DNA of 64,000 nt from the NCBI GenBank assembly GCA_007922305.1, contig ML677472.1, positions 514,704 to 578,703 on the forward strand. Direction: 5' to 3'. Each line of letters opens with the position of its first letter. Position 1 is the first letter of the stretch. Below are positions 22,557 through 33,933 of this stretch, piece by piece. The notes below the pieces were generated by a model. The model was not told the DNA's origin. It saw nothing but the letters and a program-made list of their open reading frames with translations, and searched no databases. The translations under genes were made by a program, and so were the position numbers. The DNA comes from Dermatemys mawii. Its lineage: Eukaryota > Chordata > Testudines > Dermatemydidae.

Positions 22557-24480
22557 GACTATAGACTAAAGAGTGCTCCCTCATGGGGACTTTGCTTGTG
22601 TCTATTCTTGTCATTTTCTTCCGTAATCTTGATCTAATCTAGCTCTAAAGCTAAAGTGGACATTTTGCTCTTTGTGTATTGAAAACAAACTGCTAACTAC
22701 CCCCAAACAAGGAAACACAAGCCAGCACAGTCTGACCACATACTCATCCACCTAATGGGACGAAGGAAGGTGAGATCATCATTGCGGTTATACCGTTCAT
22801 CTCTGGAGACCTACATACTAATTTTGTGAAGGTTGAATCTTAAAAGTTTCCAACTGGAGAGGAACATAAGAGCCTCTGTGTGTGAAAAACCAAGGCTCTC
22901 TCATCATACCCCCACAAAGCTCTTGTACAATATAGCCAACACTTTTTGCTATTAGTCCTTGATGAAATATAGTGTTACCAACTCTTGTGATAGTTGGGAC
23001 TGTTATTAAAGCTCCAGCTTTTGGATTCATGTGACTAGGTCAGAATTCCAGCTTTCATTTAAAAAATGTAATTTCTAGCTCTCATGATTGTGGAGAAAAA
23101 GTTGAAAATGTGAAACCTTGAGGTCAGCACACTAGGAGGCAAAGCTAAAAATCTTGAAGCTAATTTTAAAAGGCTTATGATTTTTAAGATAATCTCATGT
23201 TTTCTGGAGTCCCAATTCATGCTTAGAGATCTGTAGGAACCAGAATTTCTGTTTTGTAGGAAATTTTTCTTTTTCAAATATTTTTTTGTTCCAAATTGGG
23301 GAAAAAAAACATGAATTTTTCAATTTCCCACAAAATGAATTTTTGGAGAAAAGAAATCATTTTGGGTCATTCAGATTGTTTAGGTTCAATAAAATCAACA
23401 TGTGTTGATTAACATGTTATTTCAATATTTTAAATGTATTATATAATATAAATGTTGAAATGAAAAATTGAAACATTATGTTATGAAAAAGTGAAAATTG
23501 ATCATTTCAATGCTGCATTTCGATTTGTTTTTCCAAAATAAAATTTTGTTGAAACTGACATGTTCTGACAGAAAGTTTGTGTTCAAGGAAATGGCATTTT
23601 CCAGTGGAAAATTTTCAACCAGCTCTACTTAAGGTTTTTGAGTGCTTGGGATGGCAAAACTGGAAATATTACGAAGATGAATCACAAACACGTTTTTTTC
23701 TTCCCCTGGCTTTACAGTCCTAAGAATCAGGACATGTCTGGACATCTCAGAAACCATGGAAGAAAAGTTATCAAACATTTTAGAAGCTCAAAGAAAGGTA
23801 AGCCTGCATTCAGCCCTAGAAATCTGCAAGGGATTAAGGGAGGGTGAAAGGATGAGTATTTAGTTTTATTAAACCAGTTTGCCAGTCCCTTGGGTCTCAC
23901 CCTGCCTTTAGGGCTTGAGTAACACCCTCCTTCAGTACAATTGTCGGAGCCAAAGGAAAAGGGAAACAGATACAACAAGGCAAACTTAATCAGTTCAGGC
24001 CACATGAGACAGAGAGATGAGAAAATTGTTTCAGATTCTAATGCCTAAGAAAACATCTTCATGTTGAATTGGCTTCACACATTCAGTGTTCCTCTAATGC
24101 AGTGGTTCTTAACCCACAGCCTGAGGGTCTGCTTGCAGCCCAATCAGCACACCGCTGTGGCCCATGTGACATACTCAGGTCCATACAGGTAGTATATATA
24201 TATTTGGATGCAGTCCACATAACAACATAGAGAGCTGCATATGCACTCCACAATGGTAAATAGGTTGAGAACACTTCTCTAATATCTTTCCCAGCCACTA
24301 TCTAGACGTCAGCAGGAACCCCTCAAAGCATGTTCTCCCCATACATAATAACAACAACAATAATAGTGCTAATTTTTCTAACTGGTTGCCATTTTACACG
24401 GATTGTCAGTTTCTTGACAGGTAGCACCCACTATAATTAATCCATGTTGCTCTGCAGGCAACAGAGGCTAAGATATCACA
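22557..24480. other. Intron 1 interval with AT-rich low-complexity repeat
   Basis: The stretch 23240-23630 is made of repeated aaattttt, gaaaatt and fcaatttt-like words with partial self-complementarity. It resembles 47660-47810 and 48625-48745. No gene is supported in the rest. Confidence 0.45.
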
Positions 24481-24915
24481 AAAAGAACAAGAGTATTTGT
24501 GGCACCTTAGACATTAACAAATTTATTTCAGCATAAACTTTCGTAGGCTATAGCCCACTTCATTGGATGCATAGAATGGAACACACTGTAGTAAGAGATA
24601 TATATACACACAGAAAATATGTAAAGGTGGAAGTTGCCTTACCAATTCTAAGAGGCTATTTAATTTAGATGAGCTATTATAAGCAGGAGAATAAAAAAAC
24701 TTTTTGTAGTGATAATCAAGATGGCTTATATCAGACAGTTGACAAAAAGGTGTGAGGATACTTAACATGGGGAAATAGATTCAATTTGTGTAATGACTCA
24801 GCCATTCCCAGTCTCTGTTTAATCCTAAATTGATGGTATCCAATTTGCAAATTAATTCCAGTTCAGTAGCTTCTCGTTGGAGTCTGTTTTTGAAGTGTTT
24901 CTGTTTTAGGGATAA
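24481..24915 (-). mobile_element. Penelope-like element 3' region (probable)
   Basis: The segment opens with aacaagagtatttgtggcac and cagcataaactttcgtaggc, and continues with gtgaggatacttaacatggg. I recognise this as the antisense of an abundant turtle retroelement whose body encodes a GIY-YIG-type endonuclease, which points to a Penelope-like element. Only non-catalytic 3' sequence is present, and there is no usable frame. Confidence 0.5.
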
Positions 24916-24963
24916 ACAGAGACTGGCATCTATTTCATTTATTTATGGTATTCATGCAATTTT

Positions 24964-25674
24964 TAAGGCTAAGATTTTGTCATGGATATTTTTAGTAAAA
25001 GTCAGGGACAGGTCCTGGGCAATAAAGAAAAATTCATGGAAGCTGTGACTTGTCAGTGACTTTTGTTAAAAATATCGCTGACAAAATGGGGATCTGTAGG
25101 TCCCCACACTTCCTGTGGCGGGGCAGTTCTGTGGCGGCTAGGAGCTACAGAGACCCCCACCCCACCCCACAGGTTGGGTGTCAGAGCTCCAGGGTCCCCT
25201 GCCACCCATGATAGCTCCCACCAACTTCAGCAGCTGAGGGCTACTTCCCACAGCTTCAGGGGTCCCCCCACCTCCCATGATGGCTGGGAGCTGTGGTGCG
25301 CCCTTACCCCATGGCAGTAGGGAGCTGCAAGGTACCCCTGCTGCTACAGCTCTGGGGGCCTGCAGTGGCCGGGAGCTCGGAGCTGCAAGATTCCCCATCA
25401 CCTGCATCTCCAGGGCCCCCACCATCCATCACCACTGGGAGCTTGGGAATTCTCCACCGCCCATGGCAGCTGGAAGCTGTGGGGTACCACCACCACCTGC
25501 GGTGGTTTGGAGCTCTGGGGGTGCCAGAGGTGGTGGGGTTCCTAGAAGATCTCTGGCCTCACAGTTGGCGGGGGACCCTGCAGTTTCTGACTGCTGCAGG
25601 CTGAAATCATAGAGGTCATTGGAAGTCGCAGATTCTGTGACTTCTGCAACCTCCATGACTAAACTGTAGCCTTA
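24964..25674 (+). mobile_element. Non-autonomous hAT-like element with minisatellite core, copy 1
   Basis: The termini are taaggctaagattttgtcat at the left and the matching complement ending tgtagcctta at the right. The flanking octamers are gcaatttt and gccattgt (6 of 8). The core (25100-25600) repeats degenerate units such as gggagctgtgg, tcccctgccacc and agctccagggtc. The second copy at 41737-42439 lies in inverse orientation. Confidence 0.75.
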
Positions 25675-25679
25675 GCCAT

Positions 25680-26186
25680 TGTACAAGACAGTAATAAGAC
25701 CTCATCTGGACTACTGTGTGCAGCTCTGGTCACCCACATTCAGGAAAGATTAATTCAAACTGGAAGAGGTGCAGAGAAGAGTGATCAGGATGATCAAGGG
25801 AATGGAGGTTCTATCTCATGAGAGGAGACTGGACAAGCTTCACCAGTTTAGCCTAGGAAAACGAAGGCTGGGAGAGGATCTAATTGTTCTCTATGAATTC
25901 ATCAGGGGTAAACATCAGGGAGGGTGAAGAGTCATTTAAGGGCTCAAGAACAAACGGGTATAAACTGCACAGTAAATTTGTGCTGGAAATTAGAAGGTTT
26001 TTAACTGTCACAGGAGTGACATTCTGGAACAGCCACCTAAAAGGTGTAGTGGAGTCAAACAACTCAGGTAGTTTTAAGATAGAGCTTGATACATTTTTGA
26101 ATGGGATAACATGACTGGGTTGCCACAATAGCAGGAAGCTGGAATTGATGATCCAGGAGGTCCCTTCCAGTCCTATGTCCCTAATG
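25680..26186 (+). mobile_element. CR1 LINE 3' end
   Basis: The sense-strand CR1 pattern is present: ctactgtgtgcagctctggt, gagaagagtgatcaggatga, and the 3' end ggtcccttccagtcctatg. It lies immediately right of the 24964-25674 element. Multiple stops are present. Confidence 0.8.
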
Positions 26187-26619
26187 TGTAGGTACCCACT
26201 GCTTACAGGCCTCTGGGTGTCACCTTACTGAGAAGTGGTATGACCTTCAGTCCAGTGAGAGCCATATCAATAATTACAGGAGCAGAAGTATAAGCAAAAC
26301 AACCCACAACATATAATTAATAAACATCATCACACCCCAAAGCAGCCAGCTGAACAGGAAACCATCTGGCATCACAGCCTGAGGAATGTTACTAGCACAT
26401 CCCCAGGGAGAAAGGAGAGAGCATGCCAGAGCACCAGTGTAGGGAAGGGACAGTCTTCCTCTGTAATGCCCATAAAAGCAATTCTCTACTGAGTCTGCTG
26501 GATCCAGACAGAACCTGTTATTCTCTCTGGCTCTATACCTCCCAGGTTGATTAATGCAGCCTGTATTGCCTAGTGTCACCACAGAGGGTCTCCTTATGTC
26601 CTGGCCTGGACTAAGGAGT
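26187..26619. other. Interval between two CR1 fragments
   Basis: No gene or clear repeat is recognised. Confidence 0.4.
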
Positions 26620-27475
26620 TAAGAACATAAGAACATAAGAAAGGCCGTACTGGGTCAGATCAAAGGTCCATCTAGCCAGTATCCTATCTACCGACAGTGG
26701 CCAATGCCAGGTGCCCCAGAGTGAGTGAACCTAACAGGTAAAGATCAAGTGATCTCTCTGCTGCCATCCATCACCCCACTCTGACAAACAGAGGCTAGGG
26801 ACACCATTCCTTACCCAGCCTGGCTAATAGCCATTAATGGACTTAGCCTCCATGAATTTATCCAGTTCTCTTTTAAACCCTGTTATAGTCCTAGCCTTCA
26901 CAGCCTCCTCAGGCAAGGAGTTCCACAGGTTGACTGTGCGCTGTGTGAAGAAGAACTTCCTTTAATTTGTTTTAAACCTGCTGCCCTCTAATTTCAATGG
27001 GTGACCCCTAGTTCTGCTATTATGGGAACAAGTAAATAACTTTTCCTTGTTCACTTTCTCCACACCTCTCATAATTTTATATACCTCTATCATATCCCCC
27101 TTTAGTCTCCTCTTTTCCAAGCTAAAAAGTCCTAGCCTCTTTAATCTCTCCTCATATGGGACCTGTTCCAATCCCCTAATCATTTTAGTTGCCCTTCTCT
27201 GAACCTTTTCTAATGCCAGTATATCCTTTTTGAGATGAGGAGACCACATTTGTACACAGTATTCAACATGTGGGCACACCATGGATTTGTATAAGGGCAA
27301 TAAGATATTCTCCATCTTATTTTCTATCCCTTTGTTAATGATTCCTAACATCCTGTTTGCTTTTTTGACTGCCGCTGCACACTGCATGGACATCTTCAGA
27401 GAACTATCCACGATGACTTCAAGATCTTTTTCCTGATTAGTTGTAGCTAAATTAGCCCCCATCATATTGTATGTA
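26620..27475 (-). mobile_element. CR1 LINE 3' end with partial ORF2
   Basis: The 3' tail on the minus strand is (TTATGTTC)n-like. A 167-codon frame at 26962-27465 encodes the C-terminal part of CR1 ORF2 after the polymerase fingers and palm ([47 protein letters not shown]). The upstream reverse transcriptase and endonuclease are missing, the usual 5' truncation. Confidence 0.88.
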
Positions 27476-29330
27476 TGAAAGGGAATATGAAAGTTATGGA
27501 AGGGAATATGTGGAACCTTAGCATAGAAAACCCACCAGCGCCTCTGGGTCCACTTCTGATGGATGCTGGATCCTGTGGGTGGATTTGAAACAGAACACTA
27601 GAGGGGAAAGAGTCTGTATCCTATTCCCTAATCTTCTGAGAAACCTAATCCCCCTAAACTGTTGGTCATTATGGAACCAGTGCCTTAGAGCTGAAAGAAT
27701 CTATTTCCCATTCCCCTAAACCATCCACTCTCTCTTTAGCCATCCTCCAGCCACATTGGATATATTGTCCTAGAATATCATTTTTTATTGAGTTATCCAG
27801 TCCTGTCCTACCCCCAGCCTTTATCCAGGCTGGAAATGGGGCCTACTGATGAAAGGATGGGTATCCTATTCCCTGTCCCTCTCAAGAGCTCAGTCTGCTC
27901 TTGTGAACCACTGTCAGTTCCTACTGTAATCCATGAGCATTGTAACATGCCGGTGCCAGGGAGACATACATATGTCATGCAACCTTATCTTCCTAAGAAA
28001 AACTGTAACCAGCACTGTCACTGAGCCAATGATATAGCATCTACGGTAACAATCAGGTTACAAGCCTTTGTCTTCTCTTTCTCAGAAATTTTGCCACATG
28101 TGCTTACGCTCTCTCCACTGGCAAGAGAACTGTGGCATCAAGCTCCAGTACTCATAACAAATCTGTTCCACCTGTTGCTCTGTTTACCTTAAGTGTAAAC
28201 CTAGTTCACATGCAGCATTCGGTCATGCCTTAAATGACTCATGTTCAGTGAGAGCTGCTCATGCTAGGGTTGTGTAAATTCTTTCAGGTTCTGCTTCGAC
28301 TGGATTTAAAGTGTTTTCAGCAGAACTGAGGCACAGCTTCCAATATTCAAAGAACTTCAGGTTGGAGTGAACCTGTTTTTCTTACATTCAGATTTCATTG
28401 TAAACCCAGACAAGACTCAGAGTCACATGGATTCAGGCATGTTGATTTGGGTTTGCCAGAACCATAATACCTCTATAGATGGTGCTTAACAGGTTCAAAG
28501 TGCTCAACCAACTTTAATTGCATAATCCTCACAAAGTAAATATCATACCGCTTTTACAGATGGGGAAACTGAGGCATTTGGGTTTGCCAGAATCATACCA
28601 TCATAGATGGTGATGTGACGCGCCCAAGGCTGCACAGTGAGTGAGTCAGTGGAAGATCTGGGATTTTAAATTAGGAATTCTTGAATCCCCACCCTGTGCT
28701 AGTTACACTAAATTGCACTGCCAGGAAACCACCGTAATTGCTCTTCCCTTGAGACCATGTGCCAAACTCCCAGAATCGGAATTAGCAATTGTACTGGAAA
28801 ATGCATGCAAGCCCTTCTTAGTTTACCTTGAAACAGGTTCATGGATTTTCATCAGAACTGGCTCTTCTTATGAGTTCTCTGGTTGGTTCAACTGTTTGAA
28901 AAGCTCTGGGTGAAAGAGCTCAGTTTAACATTTTCCCTGGAGCAGTTCCCCCTTTCATTTTTATATTTGTGAATGACTCAGAGTCACAATAAAGTGATCC
29001 CAGCATGATAAAGCAGCAGATGGGTGGGTGTTTGTTATTTTGTTCCTCATCACTGGCACCACCCCCACAGTACAGCACCTTGTGCCCGGCCCTAGGTTAA
29101 TTTGTGTCGGTTTTCATACTTGTGCCACTCTGTCACTGAAGTGCTGCTCAGAAAATGCACCAGGGACACACAAATCATGAACACAAGCATTCAGCGGCTC
29201 TCTTTGGGGCCTGCATAAAAGTGTAGAACTGGCTCAGACCAGCTGCACAGAAAAAAAACAAGAGGCATTCACAACTCACATTCTCTCCATGTGCCCACAC
29301 AGAGCAAGTCATACTCTTCACTATGCTCAG
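27476..29330. other. Intron 1 interval with one MIR-like SINE
   Basis: A MIR-like SINE in antisense lies at about 28480-28715 (cttttacagatggggaaact, then gaggc, then gtgagtgagtcagtgg). A block, gggtttgccagaatcatacc, occurs twice near 28450 and 28578. No gene is supported. Confidence 0.45.
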
Positions 29331-30905
29331 TTATAGAATCATAGAATCATTGAATATCAGGTTTGGAAGGGACCTCAGGAGGTCATCTAGCTCAAAGCAG
29401 GACCAACCCCATTTAAATCATCCCAGCCAGGGCTTTGTCAAGCCTGGCCATAAAAACCTCTAAGGAAGAAGATTCCACCACCTCATTAGGTAACCCATTC
29501 CAGTGCTTCACCAGCCTTCTAGTGAATTTTTTTTCCCCTAATATCCAACCTAAACCTCCCCCACTGCAACTTGAGACCATTACTGCTTGTTCTGTCATCT
29601 GGTACTACTGAGAACAGTCTAGATCCATCCTCTTTGGAACCCCCTTTCAGGTAGTTGAAAGCAGCTATCAAATCCCGCCTCATTCGTCTCTTCTGTAGAC
29701 TAAACAATCCCAGTTACCTCAGCTTCTCCTCATAAGTCATGTCTTCCAGCCCCCTAATTATTTTTGTTGTCCTCCTCTGGACTCTTTCCAAATCTTTCTT
29801 GTAGTGTGAGCCCCAAAACTGGACACAGCATTCCAGATGAGGCCTCACCAATGTCGAATAGAGAGGAATGATTATGTCCCTTGATCTGCTGGCAATGCCC
29901 CTACTTATACAGCCCAAAATGCTGTTAGCCTTCTTGGCAACAAGGGCACACTGTTGACTCATGTCCAGCTTCTCGTCCACTGTAACCTCTTGGTCCTTTT
30001 CTGCAGAACTGTTGACTAGCCATTCGGTCCCTAGTCTGTAGCAGTGCATGGGATTCTTCTGTCCTAAGTGCAGGTCTCTGCACGTGTCCTTGTTGAACCT
30101 CAAAAGATTTCTTTTGGCCCAATCCTCTAATTTGTCTAGGTCTTTCTGTAGCCCACCGCTACCCCCCAGCGTATCCACCAATCCTCCCAGTTTAGTGTCA
30201 CCTGCAAACTTGCTGAGGGTGCAGTCCACGCCATCCTTCAGATAACTGATAAAGATATTAAACAAAACCGGCCCCAGGACCAACCCTTGGGGCACTCTGC
30301 TTGATACCAGCTGCCAGCTAGACATGGAGCCATTGATCACTACCCAATGAGCCTGATGATCCAGCCAGCTTTCTATCCACCTTATGGTCCATTCTTCCAG
30401 CCCACACTTCTTTAACTTGCTGGTAAGAATACTTTGGGAGACCGTATCAAAAGGTTTGCTAAAGTCAAGGAATAACACATCCACTGCTTTCCCCTCATCC
30501 ACTGAGCCAGTTATCTCATCATAGAAGGAAATTAGGTTAATCAGGCATGACTTGCCCTTGGTGAATCCATGCTGACTGTTTCTGATCACTTTCCCCTCTT
30601 CTAAGTGCTTCAGAATTGATTCCTTGAGGACCTGCTCCTTGATTTTTCCAGGGACTGAGGTGAGGCTGACAGGCCTATAGTTCCCTGGATCCTCCTTCCC
30701 TTTTTTAAAGATGGGCACTACATTAGCCTTTTTCCAGTCATCCGGGACCTCCCCCAATCGCCATGAGTTTTCAAAGATAATGGCCAATGGCTCTGCACCC
30801 TTGGATGCAGCACATCCGGCCCCATGACCTTGTGCTCATCCAGCTTTTCTAAATAGTCCTGAACCACTTCTTTCTTCACAGAGGGCTGGTCATCTCCTCC
30901 CCATG
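29331..30905 (-). mobile_element. CR1 LINE, 5'-truncated, with inactivated reverse transcriptase
   Basis: A 357-codon frame (29714-30787) covers much of the CR1 reverse transcriptase: VVPIFKKGKEDPGNYRPVSL (residues 24-43), LDFSKPFDTVSQ (about 107-118), VPQGLVLGPVLFN (165-177) and KFAGDTK (193-199). The last should be the catalytic FADDTK box; the first aspartate is glycine, so this copy cannot be active. After a frame break the ORF tail continues at 29519-29707 and 29413-29598 to the (tcatagaa)n tail. The rightmost 120 bp still follow CR1 coding sequence. Confidence 0.93.
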
Positions 30906-31099
30906 CTGTGCTGCCCTGTGCAGTAGTCTCACCCGCTGATCATACCACCCAAACAGAGGGTCTCTGATGTAGGTTAAGGAGGTTTGCAGATTACCAAATA
31001 CTCTGGAATGGGCCTGCATGGATCCCATCAGACACCTGCCAGGGCAACTGTGGAGTCTCACATCACCTTTGGGCCCACATCCTCTGCACCAGAGCTTTC

Positions 31100-31244
31100 A
31101 CAGAATCATAGAATCATAGACTATCAGGGTTGGAAGGGACCTCAGGAGGTCATCTAGTCCAACCCCCTGCTTAAAGCAGAACCAACCCCAACTAAATCAT
31201 CCCAGCCAGGGATTTGTCAAGCCTGACCTTAAAAACATCTAAGC
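31100..31244 (-). mobile_element. Short CR1 3' fragment
   Basis: agaatcatagaatcatagac, then gggttggaagggacctcagg and aggtcatctagtccaacccc are the antisense 3' end of CR1. The copy is severely 5'-truncated at about 145 bp. Confidence 0.9.
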
Positions 31245-31268
31245 TTTGACACTTACCACAATGCAGGG

Positions 31269-31440
31269 CAGGGCTGGTTCCAGGCCCCAGCGGAGCGAGC
31301 AGGCACCTGAGGTGGCTGTTGGTAAGGGGCAACATTCTCTCTTTTTTTATTTTTTTCACTTGGACAGTCCTGGTGGCAGCAGTTGGAGATTTGGGGTTTT
31401 TTTTTTGCTTGGAGCGGGAAAAAAGGTTGAGCCGGCCCTG
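31269..31440. mobile_element. Short non-autonomous hAT element with perfect 8-bp TSD
   Basis: Termini cagggctggttc and gagccggccctg flank a 172-bp element with T-rich interior. The octamer atgcaggg occurs at 31261-31268 and 31441-31448. It inserted just beyond the CR1 fragment. Confidence 0.88.
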
Positions 31441-31512
31441 ATGCAGGGAACAGGGAAATCGACTAGAAGTCAGGAGATCTAGGTTTCTATGGCCAGCTCT
31501 AATGCCATAAAG

Positions 31513-31813
31513 CAGGGGTAGGCAATGCATGGCACAGGTGCCAAAGGTGGCACACAAGCTGATTTTTGGTGACACTCACACTGCCCAGGTCCTGGCCTGG
31601 GGGGCTCTGCTTTTTAATTTAATTTTAAATGAAGCTTCTTAAACATTTTAAAAACCTTATTTACTTTATGTACAATAATAGTTTAGTTATATATTACAGA
31701 CACAGAAAGAGACCTTCTAAAACTTTAAAATGTATCACCGGCACACAAAACCTTAAATTAGAATGAATAAATGAAGACTCAGCACACCACTTCTGAAAGG
31801 TTACCGACCCTTA
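31513..31813. mobile_element. 300-bp non-autonomous hAT element, copy 1
   Basis: It starts caggggtaggcaatgc and ends gttaccgaccctta (degraded acccctg). The octamer ccataaag is perfect at 31505-31512 and 31814-31821. The interior has the family block aatgaagcttcttaaac and aaagagaccttct. The same family recurs five more times between 59 and 64 kb. Confidence 0.9.
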
Positions 31814-31922
31814 CCATAAAGCTTTGAGCAGGCTGTGTCTCATTTTACCCAAGTGGGGATAATAACGTGTATCCTCCTTTGTAAAGCATTTTGTGATCTC
31901 CAAATTAAACAAATGTATAAAT

Positions 31923-32796
31923 CAGGGGTGGGTAAACACGGCCCGCGAGCCACATCCGGCCCGCAAGAATGTCCCATCCAGCCCGCGGAGGCTGCCCCTG
32001 GCCACTCCCCCTGAGCCGTGCAGTACGGGCACCGCTGTGGGACCAGGGCTGCGCGCCCTTCCCTGCCCCGGAGCCTTGCGGGCAGCGTTCTGGGGGCCAG
32101 GGCTGCATGTTTCTTCCCACCCACGGAGCCGCGCTGCGCGGGGAGTTCTGGGGTCTGGGGCTGCACCGCATGGGGAGCGCTCTGGGGGCCGGGACTGCGC
32201 GCCCCCTCTCCCAGAGCTGCGCCGCGCGGGGAGCGCTCCGGGGGCCAGGGCTGCATGCTGGCCTCTCCCCTGGATCAGCGCCGCGTGGTTGTCCCTCCCC
32301 TGGAGCCACGCCGTGCACTCGCCCCTCCCCCGGAGCCATGCCGCGCAGGCAGAGCTCTGGAGGCCGGGGCTTCTATGGTAAGAAGGGAGTTGGGGGGGTT
32401 CCAGGATGGTGGTTGTTGGCGGGCTTTGGAGGGGGCAGTCAGGGAGCAGGATTGGTTGGATGGGGGTGGGGTTCTGGGGTGGTGGTTAGGGGGCTGGAAG
32501 GTGGATAGGAGTTGGGGCAGTCAGGGGACAGGGAGGAGGGGAATTGGGAAGGGGGTGAGGTCCTGGGGGGTGGTTAGGGATCTGTGGAAGGGGGAGTCAG
32601 GGGACAAGGTGCGGGGGGGCTGATGGATGGGTCAGGGATTCTCAGGGGGCAGTCGGGGGAGGGAAGTGGGAGGGGGTAGTCAGGGGGTGGGAAATGGGAG
32701 GGGACTGGATTGAGGGCAGGGCCTTCCCAACCCAGCCCTCGATATAATTTTGCAAACCCGATGTGGCCCCCAGGCCAAAAAGTTTGCCCACCCCTG
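31923..32796. mobile_element. 874-bp hAT element with GC-rich tandem core, perfect TSD
   Basis: It starts caggggtgggtaaac and ends gtttgcccacccctg, near-perfect inverted repeats. The octamer gtataaat is exact at 31915-31922 and 32797-32804. The core is a very GC- and CpG-rich tandem of gctgcgc and gccgcgcgggg units, followed by a G-rich gggggcagtcagg tandem. Long frames in the core are artefacts of this composition. Confidence 0.92.
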
Positions 32797-32804
32797 GTAT
32801 AAAT

Positions 32805-33352
32805 ACTATTATTCTGTTGTTTGCAACTAGCTCCTCTTTCCCAGGAATACTCCTGCTGTTATTGTGGGTGGGGCAGGGGCTGCTCCTACCCCCACAGTCC
32901 TGGTCTTGCCAGGGCAGCAAAAAGAACCCCAGGCACTGTGCTCCATGTTTCTTTGCTATTATCACCTCTTCAACACGGCTCAGGATATTCAGACTAGCCA
33001 TGAGGAGCAAGTAAAAGCAACAACAGTTGCCACCTTTCTGCTGTTGTTGTTCAGATATTTTCTTGGGGAAACTATCTTAGGAGCTGACAGAGTAACATGC
33101 TTAGATTGACCCTTGCAGCTTGAAATTGGAAACCAACAGGTCTCTCTTCACTCTTGTATTAGAACATTCTATAGCTGACCCACTGAATCCTAAAACCTAA
33201 GCAATAAGCTAACCTGGGCCTTACTGTGCACCATCTTAGCTTTCCCTGGACCTGGAAGTTCCTGGCGAAGCCACATTGACCAGGTCACCTAACTATCTCT
33301 TTTGTTTCTGTTATACCACACTGAAAAGTAGCACAGTGAGCACATACTAGCA
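32805..33352. other. Spacer between hAT elements
   Basis: No gene or named repeat is recognised in this roughly 550-bp stretch. Confidence 0.4.
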
Positions 33353-33933
33353 CAGGGGTGGGCAAACTATGGCCTACGAGCCATATGCGGGCCATTTTTA
33401 TCCAGCCTGCGAACTCAGGCTGGGGGAGTGATGCCAGTGGCCCTGCTCTCCCAGCCCGGGGCACTGGCCCAAAGCCGGGAAGCCACGGGGCCCCGCGCTT
33501 CCAGGCCGGGGCGTCGGGCCAAGCATAGCAAACCACTGGGCCCCACACTCCCAGGCTGGGGTGCCCAGCTAAGCATGGTAAGGGCGGGGGTGTTAGATAG
33601 GTGATGGGATCCCAGAGGGCGGTAGTTAGGGTGGGTGGGTCTCGGGAGGGGGCAGTCAGGGAACAAAGAGCAGGGAGGCTTAGATAGGAGGTGGGTTTCT
33701 GAAGGGGCAGTTAGAGTGGGGGGGTCTCCGGCGGGGGCGATCAGAGGACAAGGAGCAGGGCGGGGGTTGGATAGGTCAGGAGTTCTGAGGGGGCAGTCAG
33801 GGCAGGAAGTGGGTGGGGGTCGGATACGGGGTGCGGCCAGGCTGTTTGGGGAGGCACAGCCTTCCCTACCCGGCCCTCCACACAATTTTGAATCCTAATG
33901 TGGCCCTCTGGCCAAATAATTTGCCTACCCGTG
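33353..33933. mobile_element. 581-bp hAT element, same family as 31923-32796
   Basis: It starts caggggtgggcaaac and ends gcctacccgtg. The flanking octamers are tactagca and tacaagga (6 of 8). It shares the gcccgg-rich left core and the G-rich gtcaggg tandem on the right. It is older than its neighbour, judging by its decayed terminus and duplication. Confidence 0.8.

Noticed and set aside
31840..32623. Overlapping frames of 138-201 codons in a GC-rich stretch, looking like a CpG-island gene
   Set aside because: The stretch lies wholly inside a hAT element with perfect TIRs and an exact octamer duplication. Low stop frequency follows from the GC content.
32763..33109. Short hydrophobic frames resembling signal peptides
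   Set aside because: They are chance leucine-rich translations overlapping the end of a hAT element and unannotated intron.
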